Position numbers and translations under genes: made by a program. DNA of 64,000 nt from JAZDCJ01 sp036311985 (lineage in GTDB: Bacteria; Actinomycetota; Actinomycetes; Actinomycetales; Micrococcaceae): assembly GCF_036311985.1 (NCBI RefSeq), contig NZ_JAZDCJ010000006.1; one strand, given 5' to 3'. The notes under the pieces are model-generated. The model had not been told where the DNA came from and searched no databases. It saw nothing but the letters and a program-made list of their open reading frames with translations. Positions 36,074 through 47,567 of this stretch are shown one piece after another. How positions within the stretch are numbered: position 1 is the first letter of the stretch; every line of letters begins with the position of its first letter.

Positions 36074-37367
36074 TCATGCCGAGCAGGCGGGAGAACACCG
36101 CCGCGCCGTCGTCCGCGATCCCGTCGTGGTGGAACTCGTCCGTCTCCCAGACGCGCAGGCCGCGCACGGCCGCCGCCGTCTCCAGGCTCAGCTCACGGTC
36201 GACGTAGACGTCGTCCGCGTAGACCACGGCCGCGACGGGCACCGTGTTCCGGGCGAGGCGCTCGGGGTCGTAGAGCGCCGGCCAGTCCCCGTGGCCGGCC
36301 AGGAGGGCGGCGACCTGCTCGAGCGGGCGCAACGCCGGATCCTCCTCGAAGTACCAGGGGTAGACCATCTCGCCGGTCAAGAGCGGGCTCGCTGCGTCCG
36401 GCGCGAAGTCGGGGAACTCCTCCAGCACTCGGGCGGCAGACCACGCCGTCGGCCCGCCCTGGCCGTAGATCGACTCGTGCATCAGCGCGTAGAGGGGGTT
36501 GGAGTAGCGCGAGGCCTGCCCCTGCAGCGCCTCGAGGAACGCGTCGGAGAGCGATTCCCCGCCGCGCGTGCGCACGAGGGCTCCCTCGAGCACGTGGTGG
36601 AGCTGGTCGACGCGCGTGTTGCCGCCGAGGAACTGCCCCAGCATCTGCACGGTGTGCCTCCGCACCGGGCGCCCGTCCGGCAGCTGCTCCTCGACCCGGT
36701 CGACGTGCGCGAGGATCCGGTCCAGCATCGCCCGGTCCTCCGGATAGGCCGCGAAGTACTCGGCGTTGCGGGCGGACATGCGCGCGTAGGTGGCCCGGTA
36801 GACGAGGTCCGGGCCGCCGGCCAGGGGCGGCAGCCCGCCCGCGACGAGGCAGCCGGCGAGGCCCCCCGGCGCCAGGGACAGGTAGCTGAGGGTGCAGAAG
36901 CCGCCATAGCTCTGCCCGAACGTCGTCCACGGCCCGTCGGCGAGCAGGCCGCGCAGCAGCTCGGCGTCGCGCACGATCGCGTCGGCCCGGAAGCGCGCCA
37001 GGTAGGCCGCCTGCGCGGCGGGATCCCCGCGCAGGGGCAGCGTCTGCCGCGTTGCGGGGGAGCTGAGTCCCGTGCCGCGCTGGTCCAGCAGCAGGACCCT
37101 GAACTCCTTGCAGGCCTCCTCGAGCCAGCCGCCGAGCGTCGAGACCCGGGGCCCCTTGCCGCCCGGACCACCCTGGAGGAAGAGCAGCCACGGCAGCCGC
37201 CCGGGATCCGCGTGTTCCGTCGAGGAGACCTCGCGGGCGAAGAGCGTCAGCTGCCCACCGTCCGGATCGTCGTGGTCCAGCGGGACCTCGAAGTAGTGCT
37301 CGGTGGTCCGCATCCCGCGGAACTCGTGGACTGCGGCGATCCGGTGGGGCGTGGTGCGCTGGCTCAT
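36036..37367 (-). CDS. alpha/beta hydrolase, proline iminopeptidase-like
   Basis: A 443-residue alpha/beta hydrolase of the large proline-iminopeptidase branch (S33). LLFLQGGPGGKGP is the oxyanion-hole segment, VLLLDQRGTGLSS follows, and the nucleophile elbow is FGQSYGGFCTL; the catalytic His is probably in EFHHDGIADDG near the C-terminus. The enzyme should release N-terminal proline or other residues from peptides in the cytoplasm (no signal peptide). The ATG at 37367 is 7 nt after a reverse-strand TACGCT (37375-37380), so it is probably leaderless. Confidence 0.92.
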   Translation of the reverse strand: MSQRTTPHRIAAVHEFRGMRTTEHYFEVPLDHDDPDGGQLTLFAREVSSTEHADPGRLPWLLFLQGGPGGKGPRVSTLGGWLEEACKEFRVLLLDQRGTGLSSPATRQTLPLRGDPAAQAAYLARFRADAIVRDAELLRGLLADGPWTTFGQSYGGFCTLSYLSLAPGGLAGCLVAGGLPPLAGGPDLVYRATYARMSARNAEYFAAYPEDRAMLDRILAHVDRVEEQLPDGRPVRRHTVQMLGQFLGGNTRVDQLHHVLEGALVRTRGGESLSDAFLEALQGQASRYSNPLYALMHESIYGQGGPTAWSAARVLEEFPDFAPDAASPLLTGEMVYPWYFEEDPALRPLEQVAALLAGHGDWPALYDPERLARNTVPVAAVVYADDVYVDRELSLETAAAVRGLRVWETDEFHHDGIADDGAAVFSRLLGMIRPQEPAGDAPS

Positions 37368-37374
37368 GAAACCC

Positions 37375-37386
37375 AGCGTATAGGGT
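37375..37386. promoter_or_regulatory. abutting divergent -10 elements (hydrolase / YdjM-like gene)
   Basis: Reverse-strand TACGCT (37375-37380) serves the hydrolase. It is directly adjacent to plus-strand TAGGGT (37381-37386), which would start the YdjM-like transcript near 37393 with a leader of about 50 nt and a proper ribosome site. Confidence 0.45.
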
Positions 37387-37442
37387 GGAAGGCCGCCGGA
37401 TCCCCGGCGCCGGACACCGTGCCACGGGGGAGGAGCGCCGCC

Positions 37443-38342
37443 ATGATGGGAGGCAACCACGCCGTCTGCGGGGCGGCCGCGTGGACCGCCGTCGCGAGCC
37501 GGGTCGAGATCCCCCTGGGCTCCGCCGCGTGGCTCGACGCCCCGTGGCAGGCCGTCACGGGGGCCCGGCTGCCGGAGACGATCACGGTGGGGCTGGGACT
37601 CATCGCCGCGGAGCCCGCCGGCTTCCTCGCCGGGCTGCTCGTCTGCGCGGGGGCGGCCCTGCTGCCCGACGCCGACCACCGCCACGCCTCGATCGCCCAG
37701 GCCCTTCCTCCCGTGTCCCGCTGGCTGTGCGCGCGCCTCGGCCGCGTCGCCGGAGGACACCGGCAGGGCACCCACTCGGCGGTCGGACTCGTGGTGCTCG
37801 CCGTCCTGGCCTGGCTCACGGGCCTCTGGGCCTGGGAGGCCGGGCGGGTCGGGGGCGTGGACCTCGGGACCGTCTACCCGGGGGCCGGGCTCGCCGCCGT
37901 GCTGCTCGTCTCCCTCGCGGCGAAGGCCCTGCGCTTCATCCCCGATACGATGCGGCGCACACCGTGGGTGCTCGGGGTCGCCGCCGGGGCCTTCGTGGGG
38001 CTCGCGGGACCGGAGGACCAGCGGTGGTTCGTCGCCGCCGTCGTGCTCGGCGCCGCGGCGCACGTGGCGGGCGACCTCCTGACGACCGGCGGCTGCAACA
38101 TCCTCTGGCCGCTGCGCCTGCGCCGACCGCGGGCCGTGTCCCGCGTGCCGCTGCTGGGCCGCCTCTGGCGGCCCAACGGCAACCTGGCCGTGCCGTTGCT
38201 GGGCAGCACGGGATCCCGGCGCGAGTGGATGCTCGCCGTCCCGGTCGCCGCCTACGCACTCGCGGGGACGGGCGCCTCGGCGGCGGCGCTGCTGCTCGGC
38301 CCCGCCGCGCTCGCCGGGCTCCCCGTTCCGCTCCCGCGCTGA
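37443..38342 (+). CDS. YdjM-like membrane-bound metal-dependent hydrolase
   Basis: A 299-residue membrane protein of the LexA-binding/inner-membrane hydrolase family DUF457 (YdjM). The conserved metal-ligand motifs are visible in order: GGNHAVCGAA at the N-terminus, LLPDADHRHAS, GGHRQGTHS and AHVAGDLLTTGG. Five or so hydrophobic segments lie between them. The biological substrate is unknown; E. coli YdjM is an SOS gene, but no LexA box was seen here. GGGGGAGGAG at 37426-37435 supports the first ATG of MMGG. Confidence 0.88.
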   Translation: MMGGNHAVCGAAAWTAVASRVEIPLGSAAWLDAPWQAVTGARLPETITVGLGLIAAEPAGFLAGLLVCAGAALLPDADHRHASIAQALPPVSRWLCARLGRVAGGHRQGTHSAVGLVVLAVLAWLTGLWAWEAGRVGGVDLGTVYPGAGLAAVLLVSLAAKALRFIPDTMRRTPWVLGVAAGAFVGLAGPEDQRWFVAAVVLGAAAHVAGDLLTTGGCNILWPLRLRRPRAVSRVPLLGRLWRPNGNLAVPLLGSTGSRREWMLAVPVAAYALAGTGASAAALLLGPAALAGLPVPLPR

Positions 38343-38343
38343 A

Positions 38344-38359
38344 CCCGGGCCGGCCCGGG
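38344..38359. terminator. GC palindrome after the YdjM-like gene
   Basis: CCCGGGCC/GGCCCGGG is a perfect 16-bp palindrome directly after the stop codon. It can form a 6-bp stem with a CCGG loop, so it is a weak terminator candidate; at this GC content a chance palindrome cannot be excluded. Confidence 0.4.
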
Positions 38360-38384
38360 CCCGGCCCCACCGCCGGGTGGCTGC

Positions 38385-38390
38385 TAGAGT
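38385..38390 (+). promoter_or_regulatory. -10 element TAGAGT for leaderless AAA+ gene
   Basis: TAGAGT is 6 nt before the ATG at 38397. Confidence 0.5.
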
Positions 38391-38396
38391 CCAGCC

Positions 38397-39983
38397 ATGG
38401 GGACCCCATTGGACGACTTCCTGCGCCACTTCGCCGAGCTGTCCGACGCCGCCCACGCGGCCCGTCAGGCGGAGCACACCGGCCCGCAGCTGGGCGACGC
38501 CCTCGACAAGCACCTCGGCGCAGACGCCTCCGCCCTGCCGGTGGTCACCGAGGAGCATCCCGCGCACCGCCTCGCCGACGTGGCCCGCGCCCTGGGCGTC
38601 CTCTGCGGCGGTGGAGGCCGGCTGATCGGCGTCGGCGGTCCGGAGCGGCACCACCTGGCCCTGCAGGACATGCTCGTGCAACGCCGTGGGTTCCAGCTGC
38701 CCCTGGCGGAGCCCGAGTACCGTTCGGTCGCCATCGGGCCCGACGAGCAGGAGCGCGTGGTCTCCTTCGGCGTGCACTTGTTCCACCGCGGCGCCGTTCC
38801 CCTGGCCGTCCTGCTCCGGGCGGCCAATCCGCAGTTCGGGCGCGGCGCGACGTCCCTCGAGGTCATCGGCCCCGACGCGGGGGCCGTCGACGGCTTCATC
38901 GGGGAGGTCCGCGGCCACTTGCGCCGCCACAGCATCTACCAGGGCCACGTCGTCTCCTTCACGGCGAACGAGTTCGAGGCGACGACGGGCGGCGTGACCT
39001 TCCACCGCCGGCCGGAGCTGGAGGCGTCCGACGTCGTCCTGCCCGCGGGCGTGCTGGAGAGGATCGAACGCCACGTCGTCGACCTCGGAGCGCACCGTGG
39101 GGCCCTGCTCGCGGCCGGGCAGCACCTCAAGCGCGGGGTCCTGCTCTACGGGCCGCCGGGAACCGGCAAGACGCACACCGTCCGCTACCTCCTGGGGCGG
39201 GCCCGGGGGACGACGGCGGTGCTGCTCTCGGGCGGTTCACTCGCCCTCGTCTCGGAGGCGGCCCGGCTCGCCCGTGCGCTGCAGCCCGCCGTCGTCGTGC
39301 TGGAGGACTGCGACCTCGTCGCAGGGGACCGCGGACACCTTCCCGGTGCGCAGCCGCTGCTCTTCGAGGTCCTCGAGGCCATGGACGGGCTCGATCCGGA
39401 CGCGGACGTCGCATTCGTGCTGACCACGAACCGGGTCGACCTGCTGGAGCGGGCGCTCGCGCAGCGACCCGGCCGGGTCGACCTGGCCGTGGAGATCCCG
39501 CGGCCGGAGAGGGAGCAGCGCCGTGCCCTGCTGGCGCTCTACGCCGACGGCCTGGACCTCGACGACGCGGTCCTCGACGCGGCGGCCGGGCGGACGGAGG
39601 GCACCACGGCGTCGTTCGCCAAGGAGCTCGTGCGGCGGGCGGTGCTCGCCGCGGCGCTCGCCGGGACGCAGGTCGAGGGCCGGCACCTGGCCGGGGCGGT
39701 CGAGGAGCTCATGGCCGACGGCGCCGCGCTGACCCGCAGCCTGCTCGGCGGCGACGGATCGGGCGTCCCGCCCGGGACGGCGCCGGACGCCGGTCCGGGA
39801 GGCGACGAGGGCGTGGACTTCGGCTTCGTCGCAGGACCCGCGCAGGGATCGTTCGGATGGTTCGCCCAGGCGCCCGGCACCGGGCAGGTGTTCGGCCCCG
39901 GCGCCCACGCCTCGTCGCTCGACGTCGGCTGGGACGAACCGGACGCACGGGATGCGGCCGCCGGCCCCGTCGACGGGGACTGA
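38397..39983 (+). CDS. AAA+ ATPase (Cdc48/Vps4/SpoVK-like) with uncharacterised N-terminal domain
   Basis: A 528-residue protein. Residues 1-220 form an N-terminal region with no family I recognise (MGTPLDDFLRHFAEL, then GVHLFHRGAVPLAVLLRA). A single classic AAA module follows: Walker A GPPGTGKT (252-259), Walker B VVVLEDCDLV (about 299-308), sensor 1 FVLTTNRVD, and the arginine-finger region QRPGRVDLAVEIPRPE, plus a helical lid. The last 60 residues are glycine/aspartate-rich and probably disordered. Such proteins remodel or unfold protein substrates; the target is unknown. It is probably monocistronic and converges on the helicase gene with 6 nt between stops. Confidence 0.88.
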   Translation: MGTPLDDFLRHFAELSDAAHAARQAEHTGPQLGDALDKHLGADASALPVVTEEHPAHRLADVARALGVLCGGGGRLIGVGGPERHHLALQDMLVQRRGFQLPLAEPEYRSVAIGPDEQERVVSFGVHLFHRGAVPLAVLLRAANPQFGRGATSLEVIGPDAGAVDGFIGEVRGHLRRHSIYQGHVVSFTANEFEATTGGVTFHRRPELEASDVVLPAGVLERIERHVVDLGAHRGALLAAGQHLKRGVLLYGPPGTGKTHTVRYLLGRARGTTAVLLSGGSLALVSEAARLARALQPAVVVLEDCDLVAGDRGHLPGAQPLLFEVLEAMDGLDPDADVAFVLTTNRVDLLERALAQRPGRVDLAVEIPRPEREQRRALLALYADGLDLDDAVLDAAAGRTEGTTASFAKELVRRAVLAAALAGTQVEGRHLAGAVEELMADGAALTRSLLGGDGSGVPPGTAPDAGPGGDEGVDFGFVAGPAQGSFGWFAQAPGTGQVFGPGAHASSLDVGWDEPDARDAAAGPVDGD

Positions 39984-39989
39984 GCCGCG

Positions 39990-42524
39990 CTAGTCGAGCC
40001 GCCCGACGCCGACCACGGTGACGACCGCCGCTCCGGCCTCGTCCGAGGCGGCGAGGTCGACCACCGCGTCGATGCCCCAGTCGAGGTGGCCCGCCGGATC
40101 CTTGAAGATCTGGCGGACCTTCCACCGCGTGGGCTCCGGCGTGATGACGAGCAGCTGCGGCCCCCGGGCGGCGGGACCGTCGTCGATGTCCTCGTGCTCG
40201 TCGAAGTAGGCGTCCATCGCGTCGGCCCACGCGTCGGCGTCGAAGCCGTGCTGGCCGTCGAGCTCGCCGAGGGCGCGGTCCTGCTCGTCGGCGAAGAGCT
40301 GCACGCGGCGGAACATCTCGTTGCGCACCATGACGCGGAAGGCCCGCTCGTTCGAGGTGAGCCGTTCAGGGACCGGCGGAACGATCTCCTCGGAGGCGTC
40401 GCGGGGCCCTGCACCGGAGGCGAGCTCCTCCCATTCGTCGAGGAGGCTCGAGTCGGTCTGCCGCACGAGCTCGCCGAGCCACGCGACCAGGTCCTCGAGG
40501 TCCTCGCGCAGCGCGTCCTGCGGTACGGTCTGGCGCAGCGCCTTGTAGGCGTCGGTGAGGTAGCGCAGCAGGATGCCCTCCGACCGGGCGAGCGAGTAGA
40601 ACTGGATGTACTCGCCGAACGACATCGCGCGTTCGTACATGTCCCGCACCACGGACTTCGGCGCGAGCTCGAAGTCCCCGAGCCACGGGGCGCCCTGGCG
40701 GTAGGTCTCGAACGCCGCCTCGAGCAGCTCTTCGAGGGGCTTGGCGTAGGAGACCTCGTCGAGGGCGGCCATGCGGGCCTCGTATTCCACGCCGTCGGCC
40801 TTCATCGCCGCGACGGCCTCGCCCCGGGCCTTCTTCTCCTGCGCGGCGAGGACCTGGCGCGGCTTTTCCAGGGTCGCCTCGATGACGGAGACGACGTCGA
40901 GGGCGTACGACGGCGAGTCCCGGTCCAGGAGCTCGAGGCTCGCCATCGCGAACGGGGAGAGCGGCTGGTTGAGGGCGAAGTTCTGCTGCAGGTGGACCGT
41001 GAGGCGCAGCCGGTTCCCGTGCTCGTCGGGTTCCCGGGTGCGCTCGACGACGCCGGTCGCGAGCAGCTCGCGCAGGATGCCCAGGGCGCGGCGCAGCAGG
41101 GCGCGCTGGCGTGCGGGTGGCTCGTGGTTCTCCGTCAGGAGCCGGCGTGCCGCCGCAAAGGAGTCGCCGGGCCGCTCGAGCAGGTTCAGCAGCATCGAAT
41201 GCGTGACCTGGAAGCTCGACTGCAGGGGCTCCGGCGTGGAGACGACCATCTTGTCGAAGGTCTTCTCGCTCCAGGAGACGAAGCCCTGCGGGGGCTTCTT
41301 CTTCACGACCTGGCGCAGCTTGCGCTGGTCGTCGCCGAATTTTGCGACGGCCTTGTCCATGGCCTTCTTGTTCTCGATCGCGAACTCGGGGGCCTGGACC
41401 ACGACCGTTCCGGCCGTGTCGAACCCGGCGCGCCCGGCCCGTCCGGCGATCTGGTGGAACTCGCGGGCATTCAGGGGACGAGTACGGGTTCCGTCGTACT
41501 TGGACAGGGCCGTGAGCATCACCGTGCGGATCGGCACGTTGATGCCCACGCCGAGGGTATCCGTGCCGCAGATGACCTTGAGCAGGCCCGCCTGGGCCAG
41601 CTGCTCGACGAGGCGCCGGTACTTGGGCAGCATCCCGGCGTGGTGGACGCCGATGCCGTGCCGCACGAGCCGGTTGAGCGTCTTGCCGAACCCGGCGCTG
41701 AAGCGGAACCCGGCGATGAGCTCGGCGATCCGGTCCTTCTCCTCGCGGGTGCAGACGTTGATGCTCGTGAGGTTCTGCGCCCGCTCGATGGCCTCCAGCT
41801 GGCTGAAATGCACGACGTAGACGGGCGACTGCCGCGTGGAGAGCAGTTCCTGCAGGGACTCCTGGACGGGGTCCTCGGAGTAGTAGTAGTGCAGCGGGAT
41901 CGGGCGTTCCGCGTGGGCCACCGTGACGGTGGGGCGTCCCGTGCGCAGGGTGAGCTCGTCCTCGAAGCGCGTGACGTCGCCCAGCGTCGCGGACATGAGC
42001 AGGAACTGGGCCTGCGGCAGCTCGAGGAGCGGCACCTGCCACGCCCAGCCGCGCTGGGGGTCGGAGTAGAAGTGGAACTCGTCCATGACGACCGTTCCGA
42101 CGTCCGCGTCGGCGCCTTCCCGCAGCGCGATGTTCGCGAGGATCTCGGCCGTGCAGCAGATCACGGGGGCGTCGGCGTTGACCGAGGAGTCGCCCGTGAC
42201 CATCCCGACGTTCTCCGGCCCGAAGATCTCGCAGAGGGCGAAGAACTTCTCCGAGACGAGGGCCTTGATGGGGGCCGTGTAGAAGCTGACCTCGCCGCGG
42301 GCGAGCGAGTGGAAGTGCGCGGCGACGGCCACGAGCGACTTACCCGAGCCCGTGGGCGTCGCGAGGACGACGTTGTGCCCCTGGACGAGCTCCATGACGG
42401 CCTCGTCCTGTGCCGGGTACAGGCCGATCCCGCGGTCGGAGACCCAGGAGGCAAAGGCGGCATAGGTGGAGTCGGGGGTCGTCCCGCGTGGGGGATCGGA
42501 GGGCAGCAGCGCGGTGAGAGTCAT
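39990..42524 (-). CDS. Ski2-like DEAD/DEAH RNA helicase with DUF3516 C-terminus
   Basis: An 844-residue superfamily 2 helicase. Motif I ATPTGSGKS (about residue 56), motif Ia TAPIKALVSEK, motif II VVMDEFHFY (DEFH box), motif III LLMSATLGD, and motifs V/VI GTDTLGVGINVP and FHQIAGRAGRAGFD are all visible. The C-terminal 400 residues match the DUF3516 type that follows these helicases in actinobacteria. Likely role is RNA or ribonucleoprotein remodelling. The ATG at 42524 is 9 nt after a reverse-strand TAGGCT (42534-42539), on a compact divergent promoter with the methyltransferase. Confidence 0.93.
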   Translation of the reverse strand: MTLTALLPSDPPRGTTPDSTYAAFASWVSDRGIGLYPAQDEAVMELVQGHNVVLATPTGSGKSLVAVAAHFHSLARGEVSFYTAPIKALVSEKFFALCEIFGPENVGMVTGDSSVNADAPVICCTAEILANIALREGADADVGTVVMDEFHFYSDPQRGWAWQVPLLELPQAQFLLMSATLGDVTRFEDELTLRTGRPTVTVAHAERPIPLHYYYSEDPVQESLQELLSTRQSPVYVVHFSQLEAIERAQNLTSINVCTREEKDRIAELIAGFRFSAGFGKTLNRLVRHGIGVHHAGMLPKYRRLVEQLAQAGLLKVICGTDTLGVGINVPIRTVMLTALSKYDGTRTRPLNAREFHQIAGRAGRAGFDTAGTVVVQAPEFAIENKKAMDKAVAKFGDDQRKLRQVVKKKPPQGFVSWSEKTFDKMVVSTPEPLQSSFQVTHSMLLNLLERPGDSFAAARRLLTENHEPPARQRALLRRALGILRELLATGVVERTREPDEHGNRLRLTVHLQQNFALNQPLSPFAMASLELLDRDSPSYALDVVSVIEATLEKPRQVLAAQEKKARGEAVAAMKADGVEYEARMAALDEVSYAKPLEELLEAAFETYRQGAPWLGDFELAPKSVVRDMYERAMSFGEYIQFYSLARSEGILLRYLTDAYKALRQTVPQDALREDLEDLVAWLGELVRQTDSSLLDEWEELASGAGPRDASEEIVPPVPERLTSNERAFRVMVRNEMFRRVQLFADEQDRALGELDGQHGFDADAWADAMDAYFDEHEDIDDGPAARGPQLLVITPEPTRWKVRQIFKDPAGHLDWGIDAVVDLAASDEAGAAVVTVVGVGRLD

Positions 42525-42533
42525 GGTCTCCCC

Positions 42534-42568
42534 AGCCTACTGCCGGGCGGAGCGGCCCCGCCTACGCT
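42534..42568. promoter_or_regulatory. divergent -10 elements (helicase / methyltransferase)
   Basis: Reverse-strand TAGGCT at 42534-42539 and plus-strand TACGCT at 42563-42568 face apart within the 50 bp separating the two start codons. The plus-strand element is 6 nt from the methyltransferase ATG. Confidence 0.5.
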
Positions 42569-42574
42569 GGAGGC

Positions 42575-43378
42575 ATGACCTGGGACCCAGCACAGTACGA
42601 GCGCTTCGCCGACCACCGCGACCGCCCCTTCCACGAGCTCACCGCACGCGTGCGGGCCGAGGCGCCGGCGCACGTCGTCGACCTCGGCTGCGGCCCCGGC
42701 CCGCTCACGGCCTCGCTCGCAGCCCGCTGGCCCGGCGCCCGCGTCGAGGGGCTGGACTCCTCGCCGGAGATGATCCGCGAGGCGCTGGCCCGGCACGCGT
42801 CCAGCCCCGACCTCGCCTCGGGCCGGCTGGGCTTCGCGCTCGCCGATGCCGCCTCGTGGATTCCGGACGAGGACGTCGACGTCCTCGTCAGCAACGCCAT
42901 GCTGCAGTGGATCCCGGACCACGCCCGGCTCGTTGAACGGTGGCTCGACGCCCTCCGCCCGGGCGCCTGGTTCGCCGCCCAGGTCCCCGGAAACTTCGGG
43001 GCGCCGTCCCACGCGCTGATGCGCCGCCTCGCGTCGAGCCCGCGCTGGGATCCCGTGCTCGGCTCCGTCCTGCGCGCCGACCCGGTGGGGGAACCGGCCG
43101 ACTACGTACGGCTCCTCGTCGACGCGGGCTTCGAGGCGGACGTGTGGGAGACGGGCTACCAGCAGCTGCTGCCCGGGGCCGATCCCGTCCTGGAATGGGT
43201 GCGCGGGACGGGCCTGCGCCCGGTCCTCGCCCGGCTGGACGCAAGGCAGACCGAGGAGTTCGAGGCCGAGTACGCGGCCCTGCTGCGCGACGCCTACCCG
43301 CCCCGCACGGCGCCCGACGGGACGACGTACACCGTCTTCCCGTTCCGGCGGATCTTCTTCACGGGGCGCAAGCGCTAG
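42575..43378 (+). CDS. trans-aconitate methyltransferase-like SAM methyltransferase
   Basis: A 267-residue class I methyltransferase. The opening MTWDPAQYERFADHRDRPFHEL is characteristic of trans-aconitate 2-methyltransferase (Tam). VVDLGCGPGPLTASLAARWP binds SAM; VEGLDSSPEMI and NAMLQWIPDHARLVERW follow, the latter also typical of Tam. The enzyme would methylate trans-aconitate, an inhibitory isomer of the TCA intermediate. Leaderless start 6 nt after TACGCT. Confidence 0.87.
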   Translation: MTWDPAQYERFADHRDRPFHELTARVRAEAPAHVVDLGCGPGPLTASLAARWPGARVEGLDSSPEMIREALARHASSPDLASGRLGFALADAASWIPDEDVDVLVSNAMLQWIPDHARLVERWLDALRPGAWFAAQVPGNFGAPSHALMRRLASSPRWDPVLGSVLRADPVGEPADYVRLLVDAGFEADVWETGYQQLLPGADPVLEWVRGTGLRPVLARLDARQTEEFEAEYAALLRDAYPPRTAPDGTTYTVFPFRRIFFTGRKR

Positions 43379-43384
43379 GAGGCG

Positions 43385-44065
43385 TCACCAGCCGCGGGCC
43401 GCCCATTCCGGCACGTGCGGACGCTCCGCCCCCAGCGTCGTGCCGCGGCCGTGCCCCGGATGGACGAGGGAGTCGTCGGGATAGGCGCCGAAGAGACGTT
43501 CCGAGACATCGGCCAGGAGGGACGCGAAGCGCTCGGGGTCCTGCTGGGTGTTACCGACGCCTCCGGGGAACAGCGAATCGCCCGTGAAGAGGTGCGCCGG
43601 CCCGGCGGGATCCTCGTAGACGAGGGCGACGGAGCCGGGAGTGTGCCCCCGCAGGTGGACGGCCGTGAGCTCGAAGCCGTCGAAGCGGCCCACGTCTCCG
43701 TGGTCCAGCCGGACGTCGATCCGCACGCCGGTGGCCATCTCGATCGCCTCGGCGTCCCCGCTCCCCGCGGCAAGCCGGGCCCCCGTGGCCTCCGCGAGCG
43801 CGGCCAGCGCCCCGATGTGGTCGGCGTGCCGGTGGGTCGTCACGATGAGTGCCAGGCCCGCGTCCCCCTCGGCATCCGCGGCACCCTCGCGGAGCAGGCC
43901 GAGCAGCGCCGGCGCGTCGGCGGCGGCGTCGACCAGGACCTGGGCGCCGGTGCGGCGATGCGTCAGGAGATAGCAGTTGTTGTCCATCGCGCCGACCGCC
44001 AAGCGGCGGACGACGACGTCGCGCAGGGAATGCAGCAGGGTCGGGGAACCGGTGTTCTCGCTCAT
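43385..44065 (-). CDS. MBL-fold metallo-hydrolase (glyoxalase II-like)
   Basis: A 226-residue metallo-beta-lactamase-fold hydrolase. Metal ligands are in TTHRHADHIG, HLRGHTPGSVALVYED, FTGDSLFPGGVG and the C-terminal HPGHG. NCYLLTHRRTGAQVLVDAA is the usual N-terminal strand. Substrate is not certain; thioesters of low-molecular-weight thiols (mycothiol in this group) are likely. The ATG at 44065 is 6 nt after a reverse-strand TACGCT (44072-44077). Confidence 0.9.
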   Translation of the reverse strand: MSENTGSPTLLHSLRDVVVRRLAVGAMDNNCYLLTHRRTGAQVLVDAAADAPALLGLLREGAADAEGDAGLALIVTTHRHADHIGALAALAEATGARLAAGSGDAEAIEMATGVRIDVRLDHGDVGRFDGFELTAVHLRGHTPGSVALVYEDPAGPAHLFTGDSLFPGGVGNTQQDPERFASLLADVSERLFGAYPDDSLVHPGHGRGTTLGAERPHVPEWAARGW

Positions 44066-44071
44066 GGCCCC

Positions 44072-44106
44072 AGCGTAGCGGCGCCGCCGCCCCGCGCGGC
44101 TACGCT
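44072..44106. promoter_or_regulatory. mirror-image promoters of the MBL hydrolase and GntR regulator
   Basis: AGCGTAGC (44072-44079) and GCTACGCT (44099-44106) are exact inverted copies 19 bp apart. Each contains a TACGCT -10 reading outward: towards the MBL hydrolase (leaderless) and towards the GntR gene (leader of about 39 nt). Confidence 0.55.
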
Positions 44107-44151
44107 GGATGCGGGCCCGGCCGCCGCGGGCCCCCGACGAAGGGACACGAC

Positions 44152-44526
44152 ATGGACGACGTCCTCGACGACGTGGTCGACCTCCAGCCCGGGGGAGCGC
44201 ACCCGTACGAGCAGATCCGTCAGCAGGTCATCGCCGCCGTCCGGGACGGCCGCCTCGTCGCCGGAACCCGGCTTCCCTCGGTCCGCGCGCTCGCCGGACG
44301 GCTGGGCGTCGCAGTGAACACGGTCGCGCGCTCCTACCGCGAGCTCGAGGCCCTGGGCGTCGTGAGGACCCGGGGGCGCAACGGCACCCTCGTCCAGGCC
44401 GGGGACGACGACGGGGCGGGGCCCCTGGCCGACGCGGCCGCGGAGTTCGCCGCCCTCGCCCGCCAGTGGGGCGTCGATCCGGAGCGGGCGCTCGCGTACG
44501 TGCGGGCGGCCTTCGAGGCGCGCTAG
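44152..44526 (+). CDS. GntR family regulator, YtrA-like
   Basis: A 124-residue short GntR protein. The winged helix (about residues 15-82) has PYEQIRQQVIAAVRDGRLVAG, TRLPSVRALAGRLGVAVNTV and ARSYRELEALGVV, followed by a helical tail of only 40 residues, as in the YtrA subfamily that usually controls ABC transporter genes. No ABC gene is next to it, so its target is unclear; the adjacent symmetrical promoter region is a candidate. GAAGGGA at about 44139 supports the ATG at 44152. Confidence 0.88.
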   Translation: MDDVLDDVVDLQPGGAHPYEQIRQQVIAAVRDGRLVAGTRLPSVRALAGRLGVAVNTVARSYRELEALGVVRTRGRNGTLVQAGDDDGAGPLADAAAEFAALARQWGVDPERALAYVRAAFEAR

Positions 44527-44528
44527 GT

Positions 44529-44563
44529 TCGAACGAGCTTTCGAAGACACTTTCGACTACCAT
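44529..44563 (+). promoter_or_regulatory. LexA-type SOS box and -10 of uvrA
   Basis: TCGAAC-GAGC-TTTCGA (44529-44544) matches the SOS box TCGAAC-N4-GTTCGA with one mismatch. The -10 TACCAT (44558-44563) follows after 13 nt, the same spacing as at uvrB, and the GTG start at 44570 comes 6 nt later. Confidence 0.8.
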
Positions 44564-44569
44564 GTGAAC

Positions 44570-47494
<2,925 letters not shown>

Positions 47495-47567
47495 CCGGGA
47501 CCGGCGTCGTATGCCGTGTCCGGCATGGACCACCGGACCGCGGGCCCATCCATGGCAGAATGACCCG

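Noticed and set aside
47505..47530. Short inverted repeat ATGCCG-TGTC-CGGCAT after uvrA as terminator
   Set aside because: A 6-bp stem in a region of this GC content is weak and lies close to the HAD promoter; not firm enough to list.
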